NCBI RefSeq assembly: GCF_027942865.1
Contig: NC_134514.1
Coordinates: forward strand, 15,981,965 to 16,045,964
DNA: 64,000 nt
Source: Odontesthes bonariensis
Taxonomy: Eukaryota; Chordata; Actinopteri; Atheriniformes; Atherinopsidae
Direction of reading: 5' to 3'
In this document: piece after piece, positions 1 through 12,400 of the stretch
How positions within the stretch are numbered: the first letter of the stretch is position 1
Layout of the letters: each line of letters opens with the position of its first letter
The notes under the pieces: model-generated
What the model saw: the letters and a program-made list of their open reading frames with translations, nothing else
Told to the model about the DNA's origin: nothing
Database searches by the model: none
Made by a program: the position numbers and the translations under genes

Positions 1-10
1 ATCCCGGTCC

Positions 11-859
11 ATGAGGTTTGCTGAAACCAGTGAGAGCCGACAAGCCTATAAAACTGCCATGTACCTCTCTGCAGGGCTCCTCCAGGACAAGCTGTTTTGC
101 AGGATGTCACCCTGGACCAGAGGAGATGTTTCCATCCACCCTGACTCCTTCTGGTCCCCTCAGCAGCTCCGAACTTTCTGCACTGTTGTATTTGTTCTGG
201 CAGAGCAGGGATCAGAGAGGTGGGGTTGTGGACCAAGGCTGAGACGTCTGAAACTTCATCCTGATCCTTTGAAAGCGTCAACAACAACTAGAAGCTACAG
301 CTGGAAGTCAGAGGAGGCTCCCCCGCTGCACAGAAGCAGGACGGCCTATTACGACATCCTCAAAGTGTCTCCCACTGCCACACAATCCCAGATCAAGACG
401 GCGTACTACAAACAATCCTTCATCTACCATCCTGACAAGAACCTGGGGAGCAAGGAGGCCACCCAGCGCTTCTCTGAGATCAGCGAGGCTTACACCGTGC
501 TGGGCAACGTGAGCCTGAGGAGGAGGTACGACCGGGGATTCTTGAACCAGTCTGATGTCCAAAGTCCAGGAAGACCGTCCCCCCAAAACACCAAGAGTAA
601 ATCTGCAGGCTCCCAGCAGCAGCAGAGAGCCAGACGGTTCTCTGGGGTAAAGACCATGTTTGATTTTGACGCCTTTTATCAGGGTCATTATGGAGAGCAG
701 CTGCAAAGAGAGAAGGACCTGAGAGCCAGGAAGCGGGACATGGAGGAGATGCAGAAGAAGAAGCACAGCAGGTGGAGGGAGCAGAAAGTGATGGAGCTGA
801 CTTTGACAATGGTGTTGGCTATGGCTGGGTTGATTTTTGTCAGTCTCGCCAAGCCCTGA
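11..859 (+). CDS. dnajc30: DnaJ homolog subfamily C member 30, intronless
   Basis: Single-exon ORF of 282 codons. A J domain spans about residues 112-175, with the HPD motif that stimulates Hsp70 ATPase at residues 140-142 (context YHPDKN). The block around residues 215-232 (MFDFDAFYQGHYGEQL) is the DNAJC30 signature after the J domain, followed by a basic charged stretch and a hydrophobic C-terminal segment (about 262-278) that looks like a membrane anchor. Known family role: DNAJC30 is a mitochondrial inner-membrane J-protein linked to ATP synthase and complex I maintenance; human DNAJC30 is 226 aa and also intronless. The start is uncertain. In-frame Met codons occur at residues 1, 17 and 32, the frame is open to the window edge, and the N-terminus is longer than in mammals without an obvious targeting sequence. 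It is convergent with sh2b2. Confidence 0.93.
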   Translation: MRFAETSESRQAYKTAMYLSAGLLQDKLFCRMSPWTRGDVSIHPDSFWSPQQLRTFCTVVFVLAEQGSERWGCGPRLRRLKLHPDPLKASTTTRSYSWKSEEAPPLHRSRTAYYDILKVSPTATQSQIKTAYYKQSFIYHPDKNLGSKEATQRFSEISEAYTVLGNVSLRRRYDRGFLNQSDVQSPGRPSPQNTKSKSAGSQQQQRARRFSGVKTMFDFDAFYQGHYGEQLQREKDLRARKRDMEEMQKKKHSRWREQKVMELTLTMVLAMAGLIFVSLAKP

Positions 860-1830
860 AGTCAATCAGCAGCCGGTTGAGTCCCCTGTGGGGCTCCATG
901 CCATGTTTCCCAGGAGGGTTGTGTGGAGGAGCCAGAGATGGGGGTGCTACCTTAGACTGTTGCTCAGTGACAGTTGAAATGATTGTTTGTTGTTTGCTGC
1001 AGGGGAGCTGCAGATATTTCAGTGGTTTAAAGCAGCAGTTAGGCCTTTTTATTTATGAAATGAATCCATACGTGCATTACAGTATAGGCTTTCGCTGTAC
1101 AGAAACACCAGTCTGGTACCCACATGAACACTGAAACTGTCTTGGTTTCCAGTTTCTCCAGTTTCACTGTACTACTGGGACAAGGCAGACTCGCACGTTT
1201 GTGAACATCCTGCAGGAGAGCAGCGCCAACTGTATTCATTTCACACATGTGATCTAAGAAACAAATATTACACATGTCTACCTTGAAAGGAATGAATGGT
1301 TCAAATTATGGTTACTTCAAATTGAAAGTGCAAACCTGAAGACTATTTATTCCTGAATTAATATAAGCATTTAAACCAGTTCAGTAGGTTATAAGAGGAT
1401 CTCAGTCGGTGATGAAATGTGTCACGTTTAATGTCTAGGTTATTGTAAAATTGTTTTCAGAGACACATTATCACAAATTGCAAACATAAAAGTTTGTGTC
1501 AGTAAACAGCTGTTTCACGTGTTCTATGAGAACTGATAAATCTGAAGCCAAACAACCTTCGGCGGCCGCTTGAATTGACTGTTTTTGACCCAAGCGAGGC
1601 AAAGGATTCCTTCTTCTTTCCATTTACATTATGCAAAATGTAGGAAATAATGTAACAGTGAATAGTATGGAGATACTTTGTTATCAGTACACCTTCTTAA
1701 CATCCTCCTGCAGATGTTTAGATGTATATATATACATGTATGTACTGTACATACAGGAAGCCTCAATATGAATGATGTTATCAGAATTTAAAAAAATATT
1801 TATGAGGTAAAAAAATAAATACAAAATGAT
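860..1830 (+). other. Probable dnajc30 3'UTR with poly(A) signal
   Basis: Non-coding stretch after the dnajc30 stop. The first canonical AATAAA on the plus strand downstream of the stop is at 1814-1819, which would give a 3'UTR of roughly 950-980 nt. An ATTAAA variant follows near 2032. No other gene is recognisable here. The extent is inferred from the signal alone. Confidence 0.45.
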
Positions 1831-4287
1831 AATTATATTGATTTGCTTTCATTTACGTTTGTCATTTTTTCACTGAGTATGTACAGTTTAGGCCTTAATT
1901 ATTCATAAACATGACTTAAAGTACGCTTTCTTTTTCATCATCTTTAAATGATGTAAACCGGTGACAAACTCTACGCCGTTGGGTTCATATCCTTTCCTAA
2001 TAAGCAGTGGCCTTTATTTTCCATCGTAGCAATTAAACGTTTCTTATGATAGCTAACATGCTTTCAACTTGTCTCCTCTGAGACTTTGGACCTTTCCTCT
2101 TCTGTTATGATGTCAGTGTCTCAGTTTTAGAGGCTTCATCTCTGTTGTTCCCTTCACAGATCATGAATGGGAGGCAGATCTGGACCTTGGACTTGGTCCT
2201 TCAAAATCTTGAGGTCGATTTCTTGACAATTCAAGTTTTTTCTGCTAACCGCTTGATGTTATCCCAGAATCTTAACATTAGTTCTCTTTTCATTGGATCA
2301 TTTATTACTGTGTATATATTTGGTCTCCGTGGACACAATAACAAAAAAAGGATTCAAATCAAGAAGCTTCTTTAAACCTGTTTAAAGAAGAAGCGTATGG
2401 TCATAAATTCTGTGATCAGATGACACAGAAATATAAGTTAGTTGGTTTGGTGAAAGAAAGAAGCATTCAGCCCAAAGAACATCGTTCACATGGTCAAGCA
2501 TGATTTGGAAGAATAGAATTCAAAGGTCTTGATTTTAATGTTTCAGCCAACTGGCTTACTAGCTTTGAAAAGTAAATGTCCTCATGAGATTAGAGACTAC
2601 ATTAAGGATCCGAACTACTAACAAGACTACGATCAGAAACGTGCAGGTGAAGTGGAAAAAGATTGTGAATAAAGAACACTTTCAACAAGAGTTCAGACTT
2701 GCATCCCGTCCAAATCCTGCCAACTTGAAAATCCCTGCAGACACTCAGACGAGTGGTCAAAAATCCCAGTGGAGGCAAGAACCATTTCATGGCAAATAAC
2801 GGCTTTCCTGTTCATCCCTGACACAGAATATGGATACTTGTTAACATAACGAAAACAAAAGCTTAAATAGTTCAAATTCATACGTCTAACACAAAGTTTT
2901 ACAAATATTTGTCACCTCGTGATTCAGTTTCAAGCTAAAGAAAACTATTGATCAAGAAAAGACTCATCATAGATAAATGAAAATAGCATGGCTACTTTTA
3001 CCTTGATTGTAGTTGAAGTTTTCCTATATTTTTTTGCTCTGGGTTCATTTTAAACCCTTAGAGTCATGAGATCTAACCTCCAGGTGGCATCTGAATACAC
3101 AAAAATGATCTCTGGGTTACTTATGAAGGCTCGAAGGGTTCAGTGAGTTTAAAGTCTGTCTGAGAGGATATATATACACGGGGCCTCTGCTTGCATGGGG
3201 CTGCTGCTCTCATTCACTGTATTTCTGAATTTTATGTAATAGAAACATCACATGTTAAGAGTCACAAATGAGCAAAATGCGATGGATCAAATATTAGTCT
3301 TTAAACCGAATTAATTGGTTAATACATGCCACAATTATTTCAAACAATGCTCTTTCAATTTATATCATGTCCTGCCAAATGACTCTATGTGGTTTGACGA
3401 CCTGCGTAACACATCAGTATGTTTTCAGGGGATTATTATAGGAAGCCAAGGTGTTTAATATAAACTGAAACTAAACAATTACACATCAGGTTTCTGTTAA
3501 TAGAAATGCAAGTCAGACCTTTTTTAGTCTGCAAAACAATACCCACATTACCTTAAATAGAGTGTAAGTAACCCTGCTGGCAGTGTCTTGACTTTTCTTT
3601 GCCTTTTATCACAAGCATTTCAAGCTGGACCCCTTCGTTGTGATATTTAAGTGTGAATAACTGCACAAAAACATGCACGCGCTTGTTCACATTTTATTCA
3701 CAGAAATATAAAGTAGTATGTCAAGTACATCACTTTGTACAAAATTGCACAGACTCTTCAAAACTCAGTCAGACAACAGAAAGTTCAGTTGTTAGAGAGT
3801 AAAGAAAATAAAAGGGAGACATGAGCAATCTGTGATATGTGGGATGGGTTTCTTTTGCACAGACGATTTCCACCGTGGATATTTCATCAAGAAGAATTAG
3901 TTGTACATAAATATGACTCAATAGGAAAACAAAAAGTACTTTACAGCAGCTGAGGAATAATATGTTTTAAAAATAGGATTCAAATTGGCACATGAATTGA
4001 TTCAATCACTCCGCTTCTGAAATCACTCTTGATGCTGAGTGGCCATGCTTGAAAAGACAGACTTGATATGTTTATTCCTACTGAGTTAAAGTGTTGCATA
4101 TGTGTCAGGCGCTTGCTTTTTTGTCTGCAGCGGTTTGAAATGTGTCTGTCATTATGTTTTCAGCTGTGTTTAACATGCTGTAAAACAGAATTTGCTACAG
4201 AACAGTAACTTTTTTTGTCTTCTACTGCTGTCGAACAACAATGACTGCTGCGGGTTCCCTTCACATTGAGCTGATGTCCTTTGTTTA
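1831..4287. other. Intergenic, nothing recognised
   Basis: AT-rich sequence between two convergent genes. It holds only short ORFs that resemble no family I know. A TTTATT at about 3696 (AATAAA on the minus strand) could be a distal poly(A) site for sh2b2, but there is no supporting evidence. Confidence 0.5.
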
Positions 4288-4895
4288 AAGGTCCAGAATG
4301 TAGGGTTTACTGGTTGAAGTTATCAGGCATTGAATCCTTGGTAAAATGTATTGTTTTTTACAATATTACTGTTCTCAGCCTCTGAAATGTGACTTAAACT
4401 ACGCACAACATTTTGTAAAATGCCAAGGTTTAAAAAACAGGTTTGATCAATAACAGTGGATTGTATTTCAAAAGCTTGTGTATACACCACATGTTTCCTT
4501 CTGAAACTTAATGAAGAGGAAGCACAAAACTGTATGAAATGTAAATGTTCAAAGTTCCTAACAGTACATGAGAAAATATACTTTTACTCTCTTTGGACGG
4601 GGCCAGGAAAGCTAGTTCCCTCAGTAATCAGTCTTTGTACTGAGCAAGGTTAGCTGCCTGCGGGCAGCGTAGCTTCACAAGCCGCAGACATGAGAGTGGA
4701 GAAACAGCCAACTCTTAACCAGGAAACTAATCAGTTTAATTAAATATCCTACTTTTTTTTTTAGTTTTGGTGATAAAAGCAGGTTTTCTTTTAATCAATT
4801 AACCTAAAACGCTCAATACGGAGTCAGCCTAAAATAAAGCAGTAATATCACATCTTTTTATTCAAGCATGGCCACCTAGCACCCTACGTTTTTTT
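4288..4895. repeat. Degenerate teleost dispersed repeat (MITE-like)
   Basis: The left edge (AAAGGTCCAGAATGTAGGGT) resembles the start of a repeat common in percomorph introns. An internal portion near 4645-4700 (GTTAGCTGCCTGCGGGCAGC, then GCAGACATGAGAGTGG) also matches that family from memory. The right side near 4878-4890 carries CACCCTACG, a partial inverted match to the left end. Boundaries are approximate and the family is unnamed. Confidence 0.45.
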
Positions 4896-6170
4896 AACTG
4901 TACTGTTCCAGTTCATACTCACAAGTTCTCCTGCAGGCCACATAAAACAGTACACAATACTGCCACAATTCAAAAACATGTCCCACATCCCTCTGATAAA
5001 TGCTGGATTTTGGTATAATACTATCTTCAAGGCATTACCTCAAAGTAATCTCTATTAACAGTGTATCTAATCTACTGGTTATCAATATGATGTGTGTGAA
5101 TACAGAACCATCCCCAGATGGAGGGACCCAGAAAACCATGTTTTAAAAACGCTACTGTAGCACGCACATCACTGAAAAATATTTGGACTCTAATACACAA
5201 CCACACATTCATAGTTATAACCCAGTAGGACAACAACATGGGAGCCACTCTGTCCTGTCCACAGAAACTGTTTTAAACATGTTTGTAACACAGAACCTCG
5301 TGTGTGTATGTGGTGCCATTTAATAAGAATGTCAGAACCATTTTTATTATGTGGTGATATGCATGTTCAGAGTGTTTTAATTAGAAGCTGACAGTATATC
5401 AATCACCTGCATTTCATTTTTAAACTGTAAGACGTCAGCGTCATCATCCTCGTTGCTATAGACACCAGGCCGCTTGAGTCCAAAGTAACTGTCAGGCACT
5501 AAGACCCTTTAGGCTGTACATGTTTAAGAAAAACATCTCCAAGCTAACACTAACACATGTGATTGCTGTACTGATGTTAGTGTAAAGAAAAGACCCAGAG
5601 CAGGACTTCATAGGGAAAACCCACAGGGACAGTGAGGATATCCGGGACAGAGTCAAAGCAGCTTTGCAAACATTTATTGGATGCTCTCAAGAGCCCAGAG
5701 GAGCTCAGAAGGAAGGGACTGTTTCTTCGGGGTCATTTCAACATTTCAAACTCTCAGTCCTACAGCAGAGTTATGACTCTGAGGAACTGTGGGTGAAGTT
5801 GAACAGGAAATGGTCAGTAGAGGTGAATTAAAGCCATATGACTCCACTGGGTGACGTCCTCTTGCCTTCTCTGCCTACAGTTGTGTTCACGATTGAATTT
5901 TTGAACATCACAACTTGATTTACACCTACAGCTGTCTGTATTTCTGTTGCTCACATCCTTGACATCTGAGTTTAAACACAGAAGTTATGGAAATTTTTCA
6001 GCATGGATACTCTGCTTGGCATCATCCTCCCTAGGTTATCACATCCAAGAAACAAGAACAAACAGATAAAATGATGGGCGATCCAGTGATTTGGACCATT
6101 TGTCTCGTGTCACAATTTTTTGCATCACCTTTAGTCAGAAAACTTCTGACTCAACCCTGCTCTGGTTTGT
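4896..6170 (-). other. Probable sh2b2 3'UTR with poly(A) signal
   Basis: Sequence directly 3' of the sh2b2 stop on the minus strand. A minus-strand AATAAA is at 5673-5678 (plus strand TTTATT), about 490 nt after the stop, and is the nearest candidate cleavage signal; more distal ones exist. No competing gene is seen. The UTR limit is inferred. Confidence 0.4.
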
Positions 6171-6493
6171 TTAGTAGAAAGAGTACTGGTTCTCCACCGC
6201 TCGGGCCCTGCGAGTCCCATCGGCATCATGGTAGTCCTCAGATGCACCACTAGAGGCCTCCAGCAGGCGTTCAGAACTGTTGCTTCGGCTCTGTAACCCT
6301 CCTCCAGTACCTGGATCGCTTCTGGAGAGGGAAGGAAGGGTGATGGGTGAGGAAGAGGTGCTTGAGACAAGCGGGGCATCAGAAGGAGGCCCTGCAGGCG
6401 CTGTGATTCCAGGTGGGTGAAGAGCTGGCGGTGTTGAATCTGTCCTGCAGGCTGCTTCCCTGGGAGGGGTGAGGACTGGAGGCACGGTCACAT
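6171..6493 (-). CDS. sh2b2: sh2b2 coding exon 8 (C-terminal tail)
   Basis: The acceptor AACAG is followed by AT, completing a split Asp codon (residue 581), and then 106 codons and a stop. It encodes a Pro/Ser/Thr-rich low-complexity tail, then [10 protein letters not shown] and the terminal [12 protein letters not shown], which is near-identical to mammalian APS. The conserved Tyr of the tail is the known c-Cbl docking site in APS. Confidence 0.95.
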
Positions 6494-9400
6494 CTGTTGC
6501 AATATGTGGGAAGAAGACAAAAATCCTTTAAATAGAGGATACATTAATAAGATGGACTGATCTGTGCCACTGATAATTGTTGTTGGCCTCCACAGGAGAA
6601 GTAAAAGTCTCCGTCATGAGGCAGCATGTAAACACAGGCAGTGGGGCCTCCTTTATTATCCTTTCTCTTGGTGGGCAATAACACCAACAACACTGGGGCC
6701 AAAGACATGCCTGACCAATGTATCAATAAAGCCTTTTACACCCAGAATCAAACACTCACTTTATGTGCATGTGAGTGAGTGCATAAGTGGGTGTAGGTCC
6801 AGCATTCAGGAAAACAGAAGCCCTCTTTGTGACCAGCAGGGTGAGTTGGAGTTAGAGTCTCGGCCTGCATGCAAAACTCCAGCAGTATAATCACTCCCTC
6901 ACTCTCCTGCACAGGAGGGCATTTATCTCATGCCAGGAGACTGGAGGGCAGGAGCTGTGCTAGTATGGAGGACAGAGGGAGGTCAGTGAGTTTTAGCTCT
7001 GCTTGCTCTGTTTATCAAGCCAACAACATAAACCTTCTTGTAGTTTTTACTTAAGAAGTAACTGGTGCACTTTTTTCTTTGAAACCACTTATATTTCTTA
7101 AACCTTTTTGGGTTTTAAATCAGCTGCTGAATGGGGACCATTCAAGCAATTACACATTGTGCTAAAACTGCTGTAAATGAACTGCTTTTCGGTAACACTT
7201 TTCTGGTTCTGCCCATTAAAAAAAATCCATTCACACACCTTCATACACTGCTTCTAACGCTATAAAACGAGTGCAGTTCTCTATCGTACATACAGAGGTG
7301 ATGTGGCATTCAGTATCTTTTCAAAGGACACTTTAGAGATGGACTCGAAGAGCTGTGGATCAAACCACTTCAGTTTTTGCTAAATGAGTAAAGGTTTTGT
7401 ATTATGTTGGAGAAATAGTGCTTTTCATTTGTATTTTGAATTTCACAAAGTCAGTATTTTCATCTGTGACTCTGTTCTATTCAAGTATCCTCATAAAACC
7501 TCTATCACACATGGCATTTTAAGATCATGATATCAAAGATAGCAGGTTTTGCATGTCCAGACTCTCTCCCTGGTTTGTCTTACTAGAACAGAAATGTAAC
7601 AGAAAGTTTACGTGTGTCTTTGCCTCTTCATCGGGGAAAATAGTCTGATGTGAAAAAAGTTTCTACCAAGACTCTCAAACTGAAGCGGCTAAATGAAATT
7701 AAACCCAACTGTGACAAACGTTTCTATCTGCACCTATGTTTTTGCTGCTGAGACAAATGCCACCCATTCACAGATTTCACAGACCCTCAGCCTCCTCCTT
7801 AAATCCCTGCAGCAGAGCTGCATCCTAAATCCTAAATCTCTTGAACATACCATCCTGGTTACGCTGAATGTTGTGACTCAGGTAATTTCCTGTGTAGTTT
7901 CACTGTTCAACCTGAACGGATTTCTAACAATCCAAAATGTCTGAAAACACTTTATTTCACGTAAATGTGCAGGATGCAGTTTCCCTGTAAACTAGCAATA
8001 GTTATGTTTACATTTTCCTATTCACCTAAACACATTGAAGGCAACCTTTGGGTTCAGCCTTTTCTTCATAAAAGACAAATTGTGAGTGTTTTGAATCTAT
8101 TATTGTTCACATTCAACACCAGTTTAACATATGGTGGTGAGAACACACACAAAGCTAAATAGCTAAATAACAACTAAATAGCTAACAACTGCTACATCAG
8201 GGTTTATATAACAGGTGGTTTGTTCCAGGTGTACATGAGTGTCTTATAAAGATCAACAAGGAGTTAAATTCACAATTATACACCACATGAGAGCTGTTTT
8301 TAGTTGATGTGTTGAGTACCTGTAGTAGAGCTTCGCTGCACCTGCACATAGGCGCGTAATGTGATGTCAGCTGAGCCCCCTGACTCAAGAGGAATTGGGT
8401 GGGCGTGGAAGTGTCTCAACATATCCGATACTGTGTGGAACCACAAGTGGTGGACGTGGCACTGCCCGTTCTCATTAACTGACAAACGCAAATGCTGGAG
8501 GGAGGAAGAGGAGGCAAGGCATTAACAATGTACAGCAATTGTTTTAAATCAATTAAATGGAGGAAAGTAAGACAGAATGTGTGTGTGGAGGGGGGGAAAG
8601 AAAACACAATTAGACACAGTGACCATCTGAAACCCACTAACCAAGACAGAGGTCAGGACATTATCTGAGAGGCGTCTTGCTGTGGGAGCACAGTGACAGA
8701 ACGCCAAGGCTGACACCAGAGGAAGAGGTGGCAGATGACACTTCCTCAACACTGCCGGCTGGCAGGATGTGATGTGCAGGGATCGTGTTACATAAGACAC
8801 CATAGAGCGTTGACATTACTGCAGCTTTTCCAGGAGCTGAACAGCCTGGATAGCTGTGAGCAGCAGTGGCTGCTGCTCCGAGTTTAAAAAGAACTAGACT
8901 GAATACATTTTTCTTATCTAATTCATTATTTAAAATCAGTCAATGACTCAAATATTATCATGTAAATAAAAAAAAAAGATTTGTTAGTTTTATCTAAGTT
9001 TGAAGCAAACTGAAAAGAGAAATAAGAAAGTGGAAAAAACAAAACATAAAATCATGTTTTTCTCCCCTCTTATCATCTCACCTTGGCTTTGCCCTGGAAG
9101 TTGAAGGTGAGAACGTACTCGCCTGGCCGCGTCTCACTCTGACGAATCACAAAGAGCCCATGGCTCCTGGCTCCGCCTGCAAGCACCAGTTGAGCTGCTC
9201 GCACACGAGACAGCGTACCATGGAACCATGGGTACCCCACCAAGCTGGCGTCACCGTCTGAGTCTTTGGCTACTTCGCCACCACCTGAGCAGGGTCACAC
9301 ATGAATCCCTGTTTTGTTTTTATCTGTCTGCAATTGTCCATTGTTTATTTTCACAATTATTGGTCTTCAGGAAAAATAAATGCACGAGTTGTTACCTGCA

Positions 9401-12400
9401 GAAGAGTTGGAGCTCTGGGCCTCTGGGGACTGAAGGAAGCGCTCTAAAGGCATGTGGGATGGGTGCTGGGTGAAAGGAGGTTCCCTGCAGCGGACTGAGG
9501 GGGTGCTGTAATGCTCTGCTGCTGTAGAACACGACCTCTCTGGAGCACGATACACACCTAAACATGTTTTCATATATCAACCCATTTGTAAGAATCAAAG
9601 CGTATAAACATTATGTAACATGAGTAGAGTCTTCGCTCACCCTCAGACAGCAGCTCACAGCTGCAAGAGGCCACCATGGAGCAATCTTTGGAGGCCTGAC
9701 CATGAGGACATGACGCCAACTCAATGTCATCACCGCTGTCACTATACACAAGCAGGCAGGTCAGGATAACCGCAAGCACGTATACACATGTGAAAACAAA
9801 TCACAGTATCCTAACACACATGTCTACACATCCACAATCATGGACACAAATAATCTTTCTGTTTGTGTCCTGAGCTGACAAACGTCTTCTAATCCAAGAA
9901 ACCGAGCAGGACTTGGAGTTGTGTAAGATTTGTCCCTGTTTGTGCTCAAGCAGCCTGTCAAAAACCCCACTAATTGAATGATTAATGACTATGTGTATTT
10001 CCACTCCTTTCCCCTTCCTATTCACTCTGTCCCCAGGTCTCCATCCGTCTGTACCTCCCCTCTCCCCTTCTGCAGTCAACAGCAAATATTTATCTGGCGG
10101 TTTACCCAGGGTCTATGCAGTCCTGGATGTCAGCAACCCATGAGTTTTTCTGCAGCGAGTCGATGGTTTCCAGGATGTATTCTCCACCGTTTTCCACCTG
10201 TGGAACAGCCAAACACTAGTCACACACTGAGCTCTGTTCAGAGGATCACATCTGTGAGGGAAAAATCCAACGTGAACTCAGCAAAGACATTTTTTTTAAG
10301 CTCTGGAAAATGTTTGTGTTGTTCCTTTTAAACATTTCAGCTGATTCAGGTGCAGTGGTGTGAAAGTATTTGTTCACATCATACCTTTAGAACAAAGGTG
10401 TTGTCCTTGTCAGGCATCTCCAGCGGCATGGTGGTCCTCACCTCCACGATGGCAGACAGAGGAATGCTCACTTTGGGCTTTGAGGACTAGAACCAACACG
10501 CAAATACACTGCATTTACAACATTTTACTAAAAACCAAACAGTGTTATTTCTATATCAGTTCGAACTCATCTTCCCATGGAATAAAACAACAAAATTAAA
10601 AACATTGTGGATGGAACCCTTGGTTGAACTGACTTTGAATGGCCGGGAAAACAAATTTTTGTAGTGGTTCCCAACAAGTCAGTCAGTAGATAAACATAAA
10701 ATAAACCAATTCTGACAGTACACAGCTTGTTTATTTTTCATTTTTCTCTAAAATAAGCTTTTTCTTTTTGTGTTATAAGAGAGGAAATGGTAGTACCACA
10801 GAATGTTTTGCATCATAAGGCCTCTGAAAACTGATAAGAAAAATTAAAATATTGGTTTGAGGTAGGATTATCAAATAAATCTAGACTCAAATACTAATCA
10901 GTACTGAAAATGCGTGTCTAATTAGGTACTCGTTTGCAGCATTATCGATGCTAAAAGTGCAGTCTTCATCTCCTGCAGTTGACAGACGAAGTCAACAGCA
11001 ACTTCATGCAGTCTCACTGCAGACAGACAGACACACACCTGAACAGCGATGAGTTCACAGCTCTGAGATGAGCTGCCAGCATACAGCTAACGTTACATTG
11101 TTCATATTGGCGTAAGACGTCCAGACGGCGAGCACCACTAAGTCACATTCTGCTACCACTACTGGAGACGACGTGATTATGAAGCACACCAACGCAAATT
11201 AAAAAGATACGCAAGTTTATGTTTTTTTTTTATTTTGGGCCACTATATATTTCAAGCATCCAGATCTGTGACACAAAAGTCCAGAATTAATGAAGAAAAT
11301 AAGTGGAATTACCAGGAAAATCTGTCCTTTTTCTGTCATGAAACAGTTCATAAGGTAAACATACTGCAAAAAGGGAAAAAAAAAGTTGTGTACGTGGACC
11401 AATATTTACGGAGATAACTACATCGACTGTAGTTTGCTGGCTCGACCACAGACTTGGTGCAGTTTGCAGAAACAGACACTGAACTGCAGAGGGTCAGTCT
11501 GCAGCGTTTCAACAGGCGGGAATCAACTGATCAGTCTGCAGATGTGACTGAAATGACAAACTTCAGCACATCCAACTGTGCTCGAAAGGTAGAACTTGTT
11601 TTTTAAAAGAATCTGGGCTTTAGTGAGCATCGGAAAGTCCCGGAGGACAGAATATGTGTGCATTCAGCTTCTATGCTCCACATGTCTGGAACAAACTCCC
11701 AGAAAGCCTCAGATCAGCTGAAACACTCAGTGTATCTAAGTCCAGGTTGAAGACACACCTATTTTCAGCTGCATTTGAATAAAGCTCCAAATCTATTCTA
11801 TCTTAATATCATTACTGATCCATGTTTTGGTGATGAACAGCCAGAAATGCAGTACTGATGTTTTATCCCAAAGGAAAGGATCAGTATTGAGAGATTTATT
11901 TATTAGGCCTTTGTGTTTAAACAAACAATTTTACTTGATGATGATTTTCTTTAATTGAATTAATTTTTTTCTTGTAAAATAATGAAAGATTTTGTTTGAA
12001 ATAGGGTTGAAATGAGGTTAATGAGGTTTGAAATCTTGCAAAGGTTCAACCACAGTTTGATCTAATATTACATCATATACTGTAATAGACAAGTAAAATT
12101 CCCTCCAGTATTCTTAACAATTATGGAAATGTTTGGGAAACCTGTACTAGATGACACCAAACATCACTGTGTCACCTGGTGTTTGGATTGAGAAACACAT
12201 TAAATTTAATATTGTTGTTTTTTGTTTTTAACTTTCTTTGGCAGTATAATTTCATTCCAATCTACAATCACCAAAATCAGAATAAGCAATTATAAATGGT
12301 CCACAGTTAAATTACATCCTGCATACATCCTGTAGAAGGCAACTGCAATATTACCCAAGTAGAAAGCCTATGTTTTTGAGCCAAAAAGACCTATGAGGGG